Assembly: GCF_012641405.1 (NCBI RefSeq)
Contig: NZ_JABAII010000015.1
Span: 62,001-126,000, forward strand
Direction: 5' to 3'
DNA length: 64,000 nucleotides
DNA from: Rhizobium sp. P40RR-XXII
GTDB lineage: Bacteria > Pseudomonadota > Alphaproteobacteria > Rhizobiales > Rhizobiaceae
Part shown: piece after piece, positions 50,401-58,012 of the stretch
Numbering within the stretch: position 1 is the stretch's first letter
Layout of the letters: every line of letters starts with the position of its first letter
Made by a program: the position numbers and the translations under genes
The notes under the pieces: generated by a model
What the model was told of the DNA's origin: nothing
Seen by the model: the letters and a program-made list of their open reading frames with translations, nothing else
Database searches by the model: none

Positions 50401-51102
50401 TCAGACGGCCGCGGCTGGGGTGTTTACCTGCCAGCCATTCACCCAGATCTGCCGCAGGCCGTCGCCTTCGCTTTTGAACCAGAGCCCGGTCGGCTGGCAA
50501 TCCTCGATCCGGTCGCTGCGGAAATTGCGGATCGCCTGGCGCAGTTCGCACCAGGCGACGATATTGGCCGTCTCAGCGTAATAGATCAGCGCGATCGGCC
50601 GAATGATGCGCTCGGTGGCGCGGCCGAGTTCGTCGCGATAGGCAAGGTCGAGCTTTTCCTCGTCGCGAATGGCGCGGCGCACCAGCGAAAGATCGATCGC
50701 GGAAGCCGAAGGTGCGGCGAAGCCCCAGGCATGCAGTGCATTGGCATCGAGGGTCTGGCGCAGCGGCGGCGGCACGGCGCCGGCAATTTTGGCGCTCACG
50801 CGCTTGGCCGCCTGCTTCAGTTCGGCGTCGCCGGTGCGCTCCAACAGCGCCAGCGACAGCACGATCGCTTCCATTTCCTCGATCGAGAACATCAGCGGCG
50901 GCAGGTCGAAGCCGGGCCGCAAGATATAGCCGATACCGCGTTCGCCCTCGATCGGCACCCGCATTGCCTGAAGCGCTGCGATGTCGCGATAGACGGAGCG
51001 CACCGTTACCTCCAGCCGGCCGGCAATATCGGCCCCGGTCACCGGCCGCTTGGCCAGCCGCAGGATCTGGATGATCTCGAATAGGCGCGATGCCTTGCGC
51101 AT
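50401..51102 (-). CDS. WYL-domain (YafY-type) transcriptional regulator
   Basis: A 233-residue regulator with an N-terminal HTH_11 domain (SRLFEIIQILRLAKRPVTGADIAGRL, residues about 4-30, and VRSVYRDIAALQAM) and a C-terminal WYL domain around ALIYYAETANIVAWCELRQAIRNFR. Such proteins sense small ligands. It is divergent from a LysE-type exporter, and a TGAC-type palindrome lies between them, so it likely regulates both. Confidence 0.88.
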   Translation of the reverse strand: MRKASRLFEIIQILRLAKRPVTGADIAGRLEVTVRSVYRDIAALQAMRVPIEGERGIGYILRPGFDLPPLMFSIEEMEAIVLSLALLERTGDAELKQAAKRVSAKIAGAVPPPLRQTLDANALHAWGFAAPSASAIDLSLVRRAIRDEEKLDLAYRDELGRATERIIRPIALIYYAETANIVAWCELRQAIRNFRSDRIEDCQPTGLWFKSEGDGLRQIWVNGWQVNTPAAAV

Positions 51103-51125
51103 TTCTTGCCCCGCAGATGAAGGCT

Positions 51126-51145
51126 ACTGACACTACCCCGTCAGT
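51126..51145. promoter_or_regulatory. palindrome ACTGAC-N8-GTCAGT between WYL regulator and LysE gene
   Basis: A perfect 6-bp inverted repeat with an 8-nt spacer, 24 nt upstream of the regulator start. TGAC/GTCA palindromes are common next to YafY-type regulators, so this is the probable operator. Confidence 0.5.
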
Positions 51146-51230
51146 TGGTTCGATTTATAAGACTGCCTATTCGCTTGAAAATCAACAATTTCCTCTTCTG
51201 CTCTCAGGGAGAGGACGATAGGCAACTGAC

Positions 51231-51866
51231 ATGGGTTATGCAGAAAATCTCTGGCTCTTCTTCATTCTTCTCTTGGGCATCATCATCGTGCCGGGCATGG
51301 ACATGCTGTTCGTGCTCGCCAATTCCCTGACAGGCGGCAGCAATCGCGGCCTCGCCGCGACCGGCGGCATCATGCTGGGCGGCATGGTGCATTCGCTGAA
51401 CGGTGCTATCGGCATCGGCCTGCTGATGCATTTCGTGCCTATTCTCTTCAATCCGCTGCTGATTGCCGGTGGCGCCTATATGGCCTTCATCGGTTACACG
51501 CTGATGCGCAGTTCCATCACCGTTGGGGGCGGGGGGCCGGCCGGCAGCCGCTCCGCGTGGAAAGCCTTTCGTCAGGGAGCGGTGACTTGCCTCATCAACC
51601 CGAAGGCCTATCTCTTCATCTTCGCCGTATATCCCCAGTTCCTGAAGCCGGATTACGGCCCGATGTGGATACAGGCCGTCATTATGGGAGCCATGACCAT
51701 CGCAACGCAATTTGCCGTCTATGGTGGGCTTGCCATCACTGCCGGGCGCAGCCGCGATCTGCTGGTTGCCAGTCCGCGTGCGACCGCTTTTGCGGGCCGT
51801 GCCGCCGGGCTGCTGCTCGTAACGATTTCGGTGTTCACGGTCTGGGAGGGCCTGAAAATGGCGTGA
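51231..51866 (+). CDS. LysE/RhtB family exporter
   Basis: A 211-residue inner-membrane protein with six predicted helices and the LysE/RhtB signature near the first helix (GIIIVPGMDMLFVLANSLTGG with the GxD/NxL features) and AFRQGAVTCLINPKAYLFIFA, the conserved NPK motif. The family exports amino acids or related metabolites; the substrate is unknown. It is divergent from the WYL regulator. Confidence 0.88.
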   Translation: MGYAENLWLFFILLLGIIIVPGMDMLFVLANSLTGGSNRGLAATGGIMLGGMVHSLNGAIGIGLLMHFVPILFNPLLIAGGAYMAFIGYTLMRSSITVGGGGPAGSRSAWKAFRQGAVTCLINPKAYLFIFAVYPQFLKPDYGPMWIQAVIMGAMTIATQFAVYGGLAITAGRSRDLLVASPRATAFAGRAAGLLLVTISVFTVWEGLKMA

Positions 51867-52030
51867 GACCTACGACGGCGAACGAGTGTGTCGATGGCAT
51901 GACACTGATTTCACTCGGTTCTCACCACTTTGTGACTTCATTGCCGGAGGGGAAAGCGGCAAACATGTCGCCGTAATCATGCGCCGGCCGTGCCTGCGGC
52001 TCGATCATTAGCAAGAGGTAGGAGAACGAA

Positions 52031-52474
52031 ATGAAGTGGAAAGCGATTGTTGCGGCGACGGCTCTGGCCGGCATCGCATTGGGCTCGGTCGTTGCGGCCG
52101 ACGGCACGCATGACTCGCGCATCGGGTTGATGAAAAAGGTCGGTGGCGCCGCCGGTGCTCTGGGCGCGATTGCCAAGGGCGACAAGCCCTATGATGCTGA
52201 TATCGTCAAGGCGTCGCTGACGACGATCGCCGAAACGGCCAAGGCCTTCCCGGATCAGTTCAATCCGCAGAGCGACAAGAATGATGCCGAGGTCAATCCG
52301 AAGATTTGGGACAATCTCGATGACTTCAAGGCGAAGGCCGCCAAGCTTTCCACTGATGCTGAGACAGCGCTTGCCCAGCTCCCTGCCGACAAGGACGGCG
52401 TCGGCGCGACGCTGAAGACCCTTGGCGGCAGCTGTGGCGCCTGTCATCAGGCCTACCGCATCAAGAAGGACTAA
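52031..52474 (+). CDS. cytochrome c' (class II c-type cytochrome)
   Basis: A 147-residue periplasmic haem protein. Residues 1-23 form a Sec signal peptide (KAIVAATALAGIALGSVVAA). The single haem-attachment site Cys135-x-x-Cys138-His139 is near the C-terminus, as in four-helix cytochromes c'. Such proteins bind nitric oxide or pass electrons. The gene is followed by a repeat element and, 199 nt on, by a diheme cytochrome c gene, so the two may share a respiratory or protective role. Confidence 0.9.
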   Translation: MKWKAIVAATALAGIALGSVVAADGTHDSRIGLMKKVGGAAGALGAIAKGDKPYDADIVKASLTTIAETAKAFPDQFNPQSDKNDAEVNPKIWDNLDDFKAKAAKLSTDAETALAQLPADKDGVGATLKTLGGSCGACHQAYRIKKD

Positions 52475-52497
52475 GCGGTAGGTCGGCCCTGTCCAAA

Positions 52498-52541
52498 GCA
52501 ATTCCAGGAAAAGTGCGGAGCGGTTTTCCGTCCGGAATTGC
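52498..52541. repeat. GCAATTCC/GGAATTGC palindromic element, copy 2
   Basis: GCAATTCC (52498-52505) pairs with GGAATTGC (52534-52541), with interior AGGAAAAGTGCGGAGCGGTTTTCCGTCC. It lies between the cytochrome c' and diheme cytochrome genes and matches the copies at 42.8 and 55.1 kb almost base for base. Confidence 0.78.
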
Positions 52542-52673
52542 GCGAAAGTAAGAGCCTTTTCGCGATTCAAAGAAAAGCGGCAAGGCCCTGAAAATCGGTT
52601 CTGGCATCCGCACTGGTTTTGCCTCCAGTGCGAAGTTTTATAGCTTTGGAACCAAGGCTAGGGGATAGTTGTG

Positions 52674-53585
52674 ATGGCGCGGTTTGTCCGTTGGTTGCTT
52701 TGCCTTTTCGGAGTGATCATTCTTGGCTCTGGCGCATTCTATATCGTCACCGCCCCATCGCCGTTACCCGCGAGCCATTGGGCCAATCTCGGCGATCCCG
52801 ACGTCAAGAATGGCGAGATGGTGTTCTGGGCCGGCGGCTGTACGAGCTGTCACGCGGCTCCCGGGGCGCAAGGTGATGCCAAGCTGGTGCTTTCGGGCGG
52901 CTTGGCGCTGACGAGCCCCTTCGGCACCTTCCACGTGCCGAATATCTCGCCGGACGAGAAGGCGGGGCTCGGCAGCTGGACACTTGCCGATTTCGGCAAT
53001 GCCATGAAGCGCGGCGTCGGCAAAAACGGCGAGCATCTCTATCCGTCCTTTCCTTACGGCTCCTATGCTCGCATGAGCGACAAGGACATCAACGATCTCT
53101 GGGGCTTCCTGAAGACACTGCCGAAGAGCAGCAATGTCGCGCCTCCGCACGAATTGCCTTTTCCCTTCAATATCCGGCTGGCGCTTGGCGGCTGGAAGTT
53201 CCTCTATCTCAACGATCAGCCGCGCGTCGTCCTTGCCAATGCCGACGAGAAGATCAAACGCGGGCAATATCTGGTGGAGGGGCCGGGACATTGCGGCGAA
53301 TGCCATACACCGCGTGATAGCCTCGGCGGCTTCCTGAGCGGCCAGTGGCTGGCGGGTGCGCCCAATCCCGAAGGCAAGGGCCGTATCCCGGATATCAGGC
53401 CGGGGTCCAAGGCGATCGGCAGCTGGAGCGTCGGCGACATCGCCAATTATCTCGAAACCGGCTTCACGCCGAACTATGATTCCGCCGGCGGCTCGATGGC
53501 CGAGGTCCAGCAGAACATCGCCCACTTGCCGGCGACCGATCGCGAGGCGATCGCGGCTTATCTGAAGGCGCTGCCGGCGAAATAG
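52674..53585 (+). CDS. membrane-anchored diheme cytochrome c
   Basis: A 303-residue protein with an N-terminal membrane segment (WLLCLFGVIILGSGAFYIV, about 7-25) and two class I cytochrome c domains. Haem sites are Cys56-x-x-Cys59-His60 (CTSCH) and Cys207-x-x-Cys210-His211 (CGECH). The organisation resembles the cytochrome subunits of membrane-bound dehydrogenases (for example alcohol or gluconate dehydrogenases), though those usually have three haems and partner subunits, none of which is encoded nearby. The ATG at 52674 is preferred over the adjoining GTG at 52671. Confidence 0.88.
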   Translation: MARFVRWLLCLFGVIILGSGAFYIVTAPSPLPASHWANLGDPDVKNGEMVFWAGGCTSCHAAPGAQGDAKLVLSGGLALTSPFGTFHVPNISPDEKAGLGSWTLADFGNAMKRGVGKNGEHLYPSFPYGSYARMSDKDINDLWGFLKTLPKSSNVAPPHELPFPFNIRLALGGWKFLYLNDQPRVVLANADEKIKRGQYLVEGPGHCGECHTPRDSLGGFLSGQWLAGAPNPEGKGRIPDIRPGSKAIGSWSVGDIANYLETGFTPNYDSAGGSMAEVQQNIAHLPATDREAIAAYLKALPAK

Positions 53586-53596
53586 GCCTAGGTTGT

Positions 53597-54376
53597 TCAG
53601 ACCACAGCCGAACGCTTGGCAAGATAGAGATGCGTTTCGTAGTGCAGCTCGAATTCGCCGCCTTGGGTAGCGATTGTGTCCGCGAGTCCGGAAAGCAATG
53701 CTTCCCTCCGATCTTCAGACAGGAGCCTGTAGCTTGAGAGCGTGCGCAGCAGATCGGTATAGCTTTGCGCCCTGTGCAATCGGCTCCAGTGATAGCAATG
53801 CTGTGTCGGCGCTTCGAAATGGTCGGACTGCCGCAGCTGTTCGGCGAAGGGACCGTCGGGCAGATACCAGGCTTCCGCAGGCGGTCCGGCGAGCTGCGGC
53901 GCATGGCGGGAGTAAATCTCGGCGAATTTTGCGGCAAGCGGTGGCGCGAGCGGCATCGGCACATTGCCGAAGACGGCGAGGGTTCCTTCTGGCGCGAGGA
54001 GAGCGGCCGTCTTGGCGAAGCGCAATTCCGGCGAAACCCAATGGAAGGATTGCGCTGCCGCTATGAGCTTGAAGCTCTGTCGGTCGTTCGGCCATGCCTC
54101 GAAAGTGGTTTGATGGAATTGCACCTGCGGAAATCCCGCTAATCTTTCCCGCGCCAACTCAATCAGTTCCGCGCCGGGATCAAGTGCGAAAACGGAAAGT
54201 CCCTGGCGGGCGAAGTTCTCCGTCGCCTGTCCTGTGCCGCAGCCGATTTCGAGAACCTGATCCTTGGGCTCCAGCCCGGCGAAGGCGGTGACATCGGCAA
54301 AAAGCGCATGGGGATAGAGAGGGCGAGAGGTATTATAGAGGCTGGCGACGCCATCGAATGTGAACCGCTGTTCCAA
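53597..54376 (-). CDS. class I SAM-dependent methyltransferase
   Basis: A 259-residue methyltransferase with SAM-binding VLEIGCGTGQATENFARQG and FALDPGAELIELAR, plus AAAQSFHWVSPE, the Methyltransf_11 pattern. The start is a TTG at 54376 with a strong GGGAGG Shine-Dalgarno 6 nt upstream; the reading LEQRFTFDGVASLYNTSRP after it fits the family N-terminus and there is no ATG nearby. Substrate unknown. It is convergent with the diheme cytochrome gene and divergent from the C39-like gene. Confidence 0.85.
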   Translation of the reverse strand: MEQRFTFDGVASLYNTSRPLYPHALFADVTAFAGLEPKDQVLEIGCGTGQATENFARQGLSVFALDPGAELIELARERLAGFPQVQFHQTTFEAWPNDRQSFKLIAAAQSFHWVSPELRFAKTAALLAPEGTLAVFGNVPMPLAPPLAAKFAEIYSRHAPQLAGPPAEAWYLPDGPFAEQLRQSDHFEAPTQHCYHWSRLHRAQSYTDLLRTLSSYRLLSEDRREALLSGLADTIATQGGEFELHYETHLYLAKRSAVV

Positions 54377-54481
54377 GGCGCACCTCCCTCCAGTTGCAGA
54401 TCGAAGCCGGCAGCCATTTTTCTAGCGCATTTCCAATCAAGCTTACAGCGGTAACGGCGCGGGATTCGGCAACGGGAGAGG

Positions 54482-55114
54482 ATGGTCGTGGACGCAAGGG
54501 TGACGCAGAAGATTCCTTATTTCAGCCAGTGGGAAACGCCTGACATGACGCTGGCTGTCGTGGCCGAGGGCGCGCAGATTGCCTTGCTGAGGGATCCGCT
54601 CTGGGCGTCGTCCGGCGCGCGCAGCGTCGAGGACTATGCCCGCTGGGCCGGCAATCTCTGCGGCATGGCCTGCCTGAAGATGGTGCTCGCCGCCCGCACC
54701 GGCAAAATAATCCCGATCATGGATCTGGCCATGGGATGCAGGGAGTATGGCGGCTATGTCGAGGAGGCGGATGGCCGGATCAAAGGGCTGATCTATGCGC
54801 CGTTCGTTCCCTTCGTTAAGGCTCGCTTCGATCTGAATGCCCGGGTCGTCACCGGCATTTCTGTCGCCGGCGTCGCCGATATCCTCGCGCAGTCGGAGTT
54901 CTTCATCGCGTCGGTGCACCATTCCATCCGCTGGCCAGAGACCGAGCCGCCGGCCAAAGGCGGCCATCTCGTGCTGGTGACATCAATCGATGGAGACACG
55001 ATCCGCTTCCACAATCCCTCCGGTCATATCGGTGCGACGCGCGAGAATGTGGAGATGTCGCTGGAGGTATTCGAGAGGTTCTTTGCAGGCCGCGGGATCG
55101 CCATCGATCACTGA
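54482..55114 (+). CDS. C39-like cysteine peptidase-fold protein
   Basis: A 210-residue protein resembling Peptidase_C39-like proteins: an early strand KIPYFSQWETP, WAGNLCGMACLKMVLA with the presumed catalytic Cys, a central region, and PAKGGHLVLVTSIDG with the conserved His followed by FHNPSGH with Asn. The catalytic Cys-His-Asn order fits a papain-like enzyme, but the role is unknown and it lacks the transporter context of bacteriocin C39 peptidases. The ATG at 54482 may be replaced by the in-frame GTG at 54488. A repeat element follows directly. Confidence 0.75.
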   Translation: MVVDARVTQKIPYFSQWETPDMTLAVVAEGAQIALLRDPLWASSGARSVEDYARWAGNLCGMACLKMVLAARTGKIIPIMDLAMGCREYGGYVEEADGRIKGLIYAPFVPFVKARFDLNARVVTGISVAGVADILAQSEFFIASVHHSIRWPETEPPAKGGHLVLVTSIDGDTIRFHNPSGHIGATRENVEMSLEVFERFFAGRGIAIDH

Positions 55115-55115
55115 A

Positions 55116-55158
55116 GCATTTCCAGGGAAAGTGCGCAGCGGTTTTCCGTCCGGAATGC
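55116..55158. repeat. GCAATTCC/GGAATTGC palindromic element, copy 3 (diverged)
   Basis: GCATTTCC (55116-55123) faces GGAATGC (55152-55158), with interior AGGGAAAGTGCGCAGCGGTTTTCCGTCC. One base is missing from the right arm relative to the other copies. It starts 2 nt after the stop of the C39-like gene. Confidence 0.72.
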
Positions 55159-55217
55159 GCAAAACCAGAAACGCTCTACAGATCAGTCTTCGATGGTGAT
55201 CCTGTTAAAGGCCGGCA

Positions 55218-55706
55218 TCAGGCCAGCGCCTGCAAATAGCGCATGCCGGTGATCGGACGCGGCTTGAAATCCATGTTTTCGTAAAAGCGATGGGCCTGGA
55301 AATTGCCCGTCGCCGCGCCGACCGAGAGGTAGCTGCAGCCGGCCTTGCGGGCGATATCGCGGGCGCGGTCGACGAGATGCTGTCCGACGCCGTGGCCGCG
55401 GTGGCCGTCACGCACGAAGAGGTGATGCAGATCCATACCGCGCTGCCCTTCCTGCGCCTTGTAGAGCGGTACGAGGATGGCGTAGCCGATCAGCCCTTGT
55501 TCTCCTTCGGCGACAAGCGCCGTGATCCAGGGTGCCGTGCCGAAGAGATCGCGCTCGAGCTGCTCGGGCGTCGTGCCGGACGGGTCGCCGTGATGGGCGG
55601 CGAGCAGCCGGATCATGTCGTTCAGCTCCGGCAGGTCGCGCGGCTGTGCACTGCGGATGGTGAGGACCGGGGGGCGGAGAAGTGAGATGTCGCTATCGTC
55701 TAGCAT
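55218..55706 (-). CDS. GNAT family N-acetyltransferase
   Basis: A 162-residue GNAT acetyltransferase. The N-terminal IRSAQPRDLPELNDMIRLLAAHH matches motif C, and LHHLFVRDGHRGHGVGQHLVDRARDIA contains the acetyl-CoA-binding R/Q-x-x-G-x-G/A (HRGHGVG). Acceptor unknown. It is downstream of the MerR regulator on the same strand, but a 200-nt gap separates them. Confidence 0.87.
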   Translation of the reverse strand: MLDDSDISLLRPPVLTIRSAQPRDLPELNDMIRLLAAHHGDPSGTTPEQLERDLFGTAPWITALVAEGEQGLIGYAILVPLYKAQEGQRGMDLHHLFVRDGHRGHGVGQHLVDRARDIARKAGCSYLSVGAATGNFQAHRFYENMDFKPRPITGMRYLQALA

Positions 55707-55906
55707 GGCATTTTGCGTCCTTGTTTTTCAATGAGCCGTCAGGACGCTGCCGATACAACAAAGCCGCCTGACGGCGGCTTGTTGACAATATGATCTGTCT
55801 TGGCCGCCTGTTACAGGTACAGCCAAAAATACGAGCAATTATGGAGCGCGTGCGTGATCATGGGCGCATCAATGATCCGGTTTCCCGCATTTGTCAATGG
55901 GGCGCC

Positions 55907-56320
55907 TCAATGCTCCCCTTCGCATAGTCCGTGGTCGGAAAGCGCGCGGATCACATAGCAATCTTCGATGCTGTGGCCGTCGCAGTGGGAAACGATGCGC
56001 TCCAGCTCATGCTCCAGCTTTCTCAGCCGGGCGATCTTGGTGCGCACGTCATCCAGATGCTCCTTGGCGATGCGGTCGGCGCCCACGCAAGGGCGGTCGG
56101 GGTGCTGGCTGAGCGAGATCAGCTCCTTGATGGCATCGATCGTCAGGCCGAGGTCGCGGCCATGGCGGATGAAGGCAAGACGCTCAAGATCGGTTTTGGA
56201 ATAGCGCCGCTGGTTGCCTTCGCTGCGGTCGGGCTCTGAAATCAGCCCCATCTGCTCGTAATAACGGATCGTCGGCACTTTCACGCCGGTACGCTTGGAC
56301 AGATCACCGATCGACAGCAT
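55907..56320 (-). CDS. MerR family metal-responsive regulator (CadR/PbrR-like)
   Basis: A 137-residue MerR-type regulator with N-terminal HTH (MLSIGDLSKRTGVKVPTIRYYEQ) and a coiled-coil dimerisation helix (about 80-112). Cys78, Cys113 and Cys121 correspond closely to the three metal ligands of CadR/PbrR proteins (about 77, 112, 119); a further Cys133 lies near the C-terminal EGEH. A Cd/Pb/Zn-type response is inferred. GGAGG precedes the ATG. Its promoter has a MerR-like imperfect palindrome at 56337. It is divergent from dmeR. Confidence 0.85.
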   Translation of the reverse strand: MLSIGDLSKRTGVKVPTIRYYEQMGLISEPDRSEGNQRRYSKTDLERLAFIRHGRDLGLTIDAIKELISLSQHPDRPCVGADRIAKEHLDDVRTKIARLRKLEHELERIVSHCDGHSIEDCYVIRALSDHGLCEGEH

Positions 56321-56336
56321 TGCATATCCTCCAATA

Positions 56337-56353
56337 CCTCTAGTCTCTATAGG
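56337..56353. promoter_or_regulatory. MerR-type imperfect palindrome
   Basis: CCTCTAGTCTCTATAGG, matching its reverse complement at 12 of 17 positions, lies 17 nt upstream of the merR start and is probably its autoregulatory operator between -35 and -10. Confidence 0.4.
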
Positions 56354-56484
56354 GATAGATATGCGATTGGCGGTGGAATTTTCAAGGCCAGGTGGTGTCG
56401 AAGGCCAGCTCGGATGTATTTTCGCGGCTGCCTAATCCGGCCGTAGCCTCTTCAAGAGATGGCTTCCAATCGGCCGTTATAAAT

Positions 56485-56500
56485 AGTATACCCCCCTATA
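56485..56500. promoter_or_regulatory. dmeR operator candidate AGTATACCCCCCTATA
   Basis: A C6/G6 tract flanked by AT-rich TATA sequences, 18 nt upstream of dmeR. CsoR/RcnR regulators bind G/C-tract operators of this kind, so autorepression of dmeRF is likely. Confidence 0.6.
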
Positions 56501-56518
56501 TTATAAATCGAGGCGGCA

Positions 56519-56791
56519 ATGTCCCACACCATTCGTCAGCAAGCCAAGCTCCTGTCCCGTATCCGCCGTCTCAAAGGGCAGATGGAGGCGGTGGAGCGCG
56601 CGCTCGAGGCCGAACGGCCGTGCGGGGAGGTGCTGCAGCTTCTTGCCTCCATTCGCGGCGCCCTGATGGGCCTGACTGGAGAGGTCCTGGAAGATCATCT
56701 GCATGAACATGTGCTTCATGCCGAAACTGAAGAGGCCCGGCGTCAGGCGGTCGACGAGATAGCCGATGTGCTGAAGACCTATCTGCGGTGA
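56519..56791 (+). CDS. dmeR: nickel/cobalt-responsive repressor DmeR (RcnR/CsoR family)
   Basis: A 90-residue all-helical repressor. The RcnR nickel/cobalt ligands are all present at the same numbers: His3, Cys35, His60 and His64, with extra His62 and His67. The helical core includes LLSRIRRLKGQMEAVERAL, characteristic of CsoR/RcnR. It should repress its own operon until Ni(II) or Co(II) binds. It is followed by dmeF 134 nt downstream, as in the Rhizobium leguminosarum dmeRF system. Confidence 0.92.
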   Translation: MSHTIRQQAKLLSRIRRLKGQMEAVERALEAERPCGEVLQLLASIRGALMGLTGEVLEDHLHEHVLHAETEEARRQAVDEIADVLKTYLR

Positions 56792-56925
56792 GCAGGCCGT
56801 GCCGCGCAAATGCGTGCGGCGGTCTTGCGATACCGGCATTTGAAAAATCGAAGGCCTGAAACACAAGGGGCGCATCCAGAAGATCGCGACGCCTTTCAGC
56901 GCTTCAGACGTTCAACAGGAGACTG

Positions 56926-57927
56926 ATGTTCATGAGTATTTCCTCCGATATGAGCCATAGCCACGTCTTTCTCGGCTCCGATCACCAGCGCAACGAACGC
57001 CGCATCTGGTTCGTCATCGCGCTGACCGCCGTGATGATGGTGATAGAGATCGCTGCCGGCACGGTCTATGGCTCGATGGCGCTGGTTGCCGATGGCTGGC
57101 ACATGTCGACCCATGCCAGCGCCATGCTGATTTCGGCTCTCGCCTATCTCTATGCCCGCCGGCATGCGCACAATGCGCGCTTCACCTTCGGCACCGGCAA
57201 GCTTGGCGATCTCGCGGGCTTCGCCAGCGCCATTGTGCTGGCATTGATCGCGCTGATCATGGGCTGGGAGAGCATGCTGAGGCTTCTGGATCCGGTGGCG
57301 ATCAATTTCCGCGAGGCCATCGCCATCGCGGTGGTCGGTCTTATCGTCAATCTCGCGAGCGCATGGCTCCTGCGCGACGATCACAGCCATCACCATCACG
57401 GCCACTCCGGCCATGGGCACAGCCACGGTCACGCACATGATCATGATCATCATCACGACCATGACGATCACCATCACGACCATGGCCATGGCGGCGGCAG
57501 GGACAACAATCTCCGTTCCGCCTATGTCCACGTCATCGCCGATGCGATGACCTCTGTTCTCGCCATCGTTGCCCTGCTGCTCGGCAGCCGTTTCGGCTGG
57601 ACCTTCCTCGATCCTGTCATGGGCATCGTCGGTGGTCTGGTGATCCTGCAATGGGCATGGGGTCTGCTGCGCATTTCCGGCGCGGTTCTGCTCGACTTCA
57701 TTCCGCCGGGTGAAGATCTGCCAGATGAGATCCGCGAGGCGATCGAGACGGACGAAGACCGCATTACCGACCTCCACGTCTGGCAGGTCGGTCCCGGGCA
57801 TCATGCCGCGATCGTCGCGGTTGCGACGCCCGTCTCGCGCGACCCGTCTTTCTACAAAGCCCGACTTGTCGATATTCATCAATTGTCGCACGTCACCGTT
57901 GAAGTCACGGTCGACAAGGCGGCATAA
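56926..57927 (+). CDS. dmeF: nickel/cobalt exporter DmeF (cation diffusion facilitator)
   Basis: A 333-residue inner-membrane CDF transporter with six predicted helices. Metal-site residues appear in helix 2 (MALVADGWHMSTHA; Asp56, His59) and helix 5 (VHVIADAMTS; His202, Asp206). A cytoplasmic loop of residues 153-188 is almost entirely His, Asp and Gly, expected to bind metal. The C-terminal domain has DLHVWQVGPGHHAAIV. The start at 56926 has CAGGAG 5 nt upstream. Proton-coupled efflux of Ni/Co is inferred from DmeF of R. leguminosarum and from the upstream DmeR. Confidence 0.93.
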   Translation: MFMSISSDMSHSHVFLGSDHQRNERRIWFVIALTAVMMVIEIAAGTVYGSMALVADGWHMSTHASAMLISALAYLYARRHAHNARFTFGTGKLGDLAGFASAIVLALIALIMGWESMLRLLDPVAINFREAIAIAVVGLIVNLASAWLLRDDHSHHHHGHSGHGHSHGHAHDHDHHHDHDDHHHDHGHGGGRDNNLRSAYVHVIADAMTSVLAIVALLLGSRFGWTFLDPVMGIVGGLVILQWAWGLLRISGAVLLDFIPPGEDLPDEIREAIETDEDRITDLHVWQVGPGHHAAIVAVATPVSRDPSFYKARLVDIHQLSHVTVEVTVDKAA

Positions 57928-58012
57928 AATCCGCTAGCAATCGGGGAGGTCAGAGGCTTGCCATATTCCTCGCATAGCCCAAATCTGCCCGATTCTGCTG
58001 GAGGCTTTTCGC

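Noticed and set aside
57376..57495. Simple-sequence repeat or CRISPR-like array in the CAT/CAC-rich stretch
   Set aside because: It is the coding sequence of the His-rich loop of DmeF, in frame and without regular spacers.
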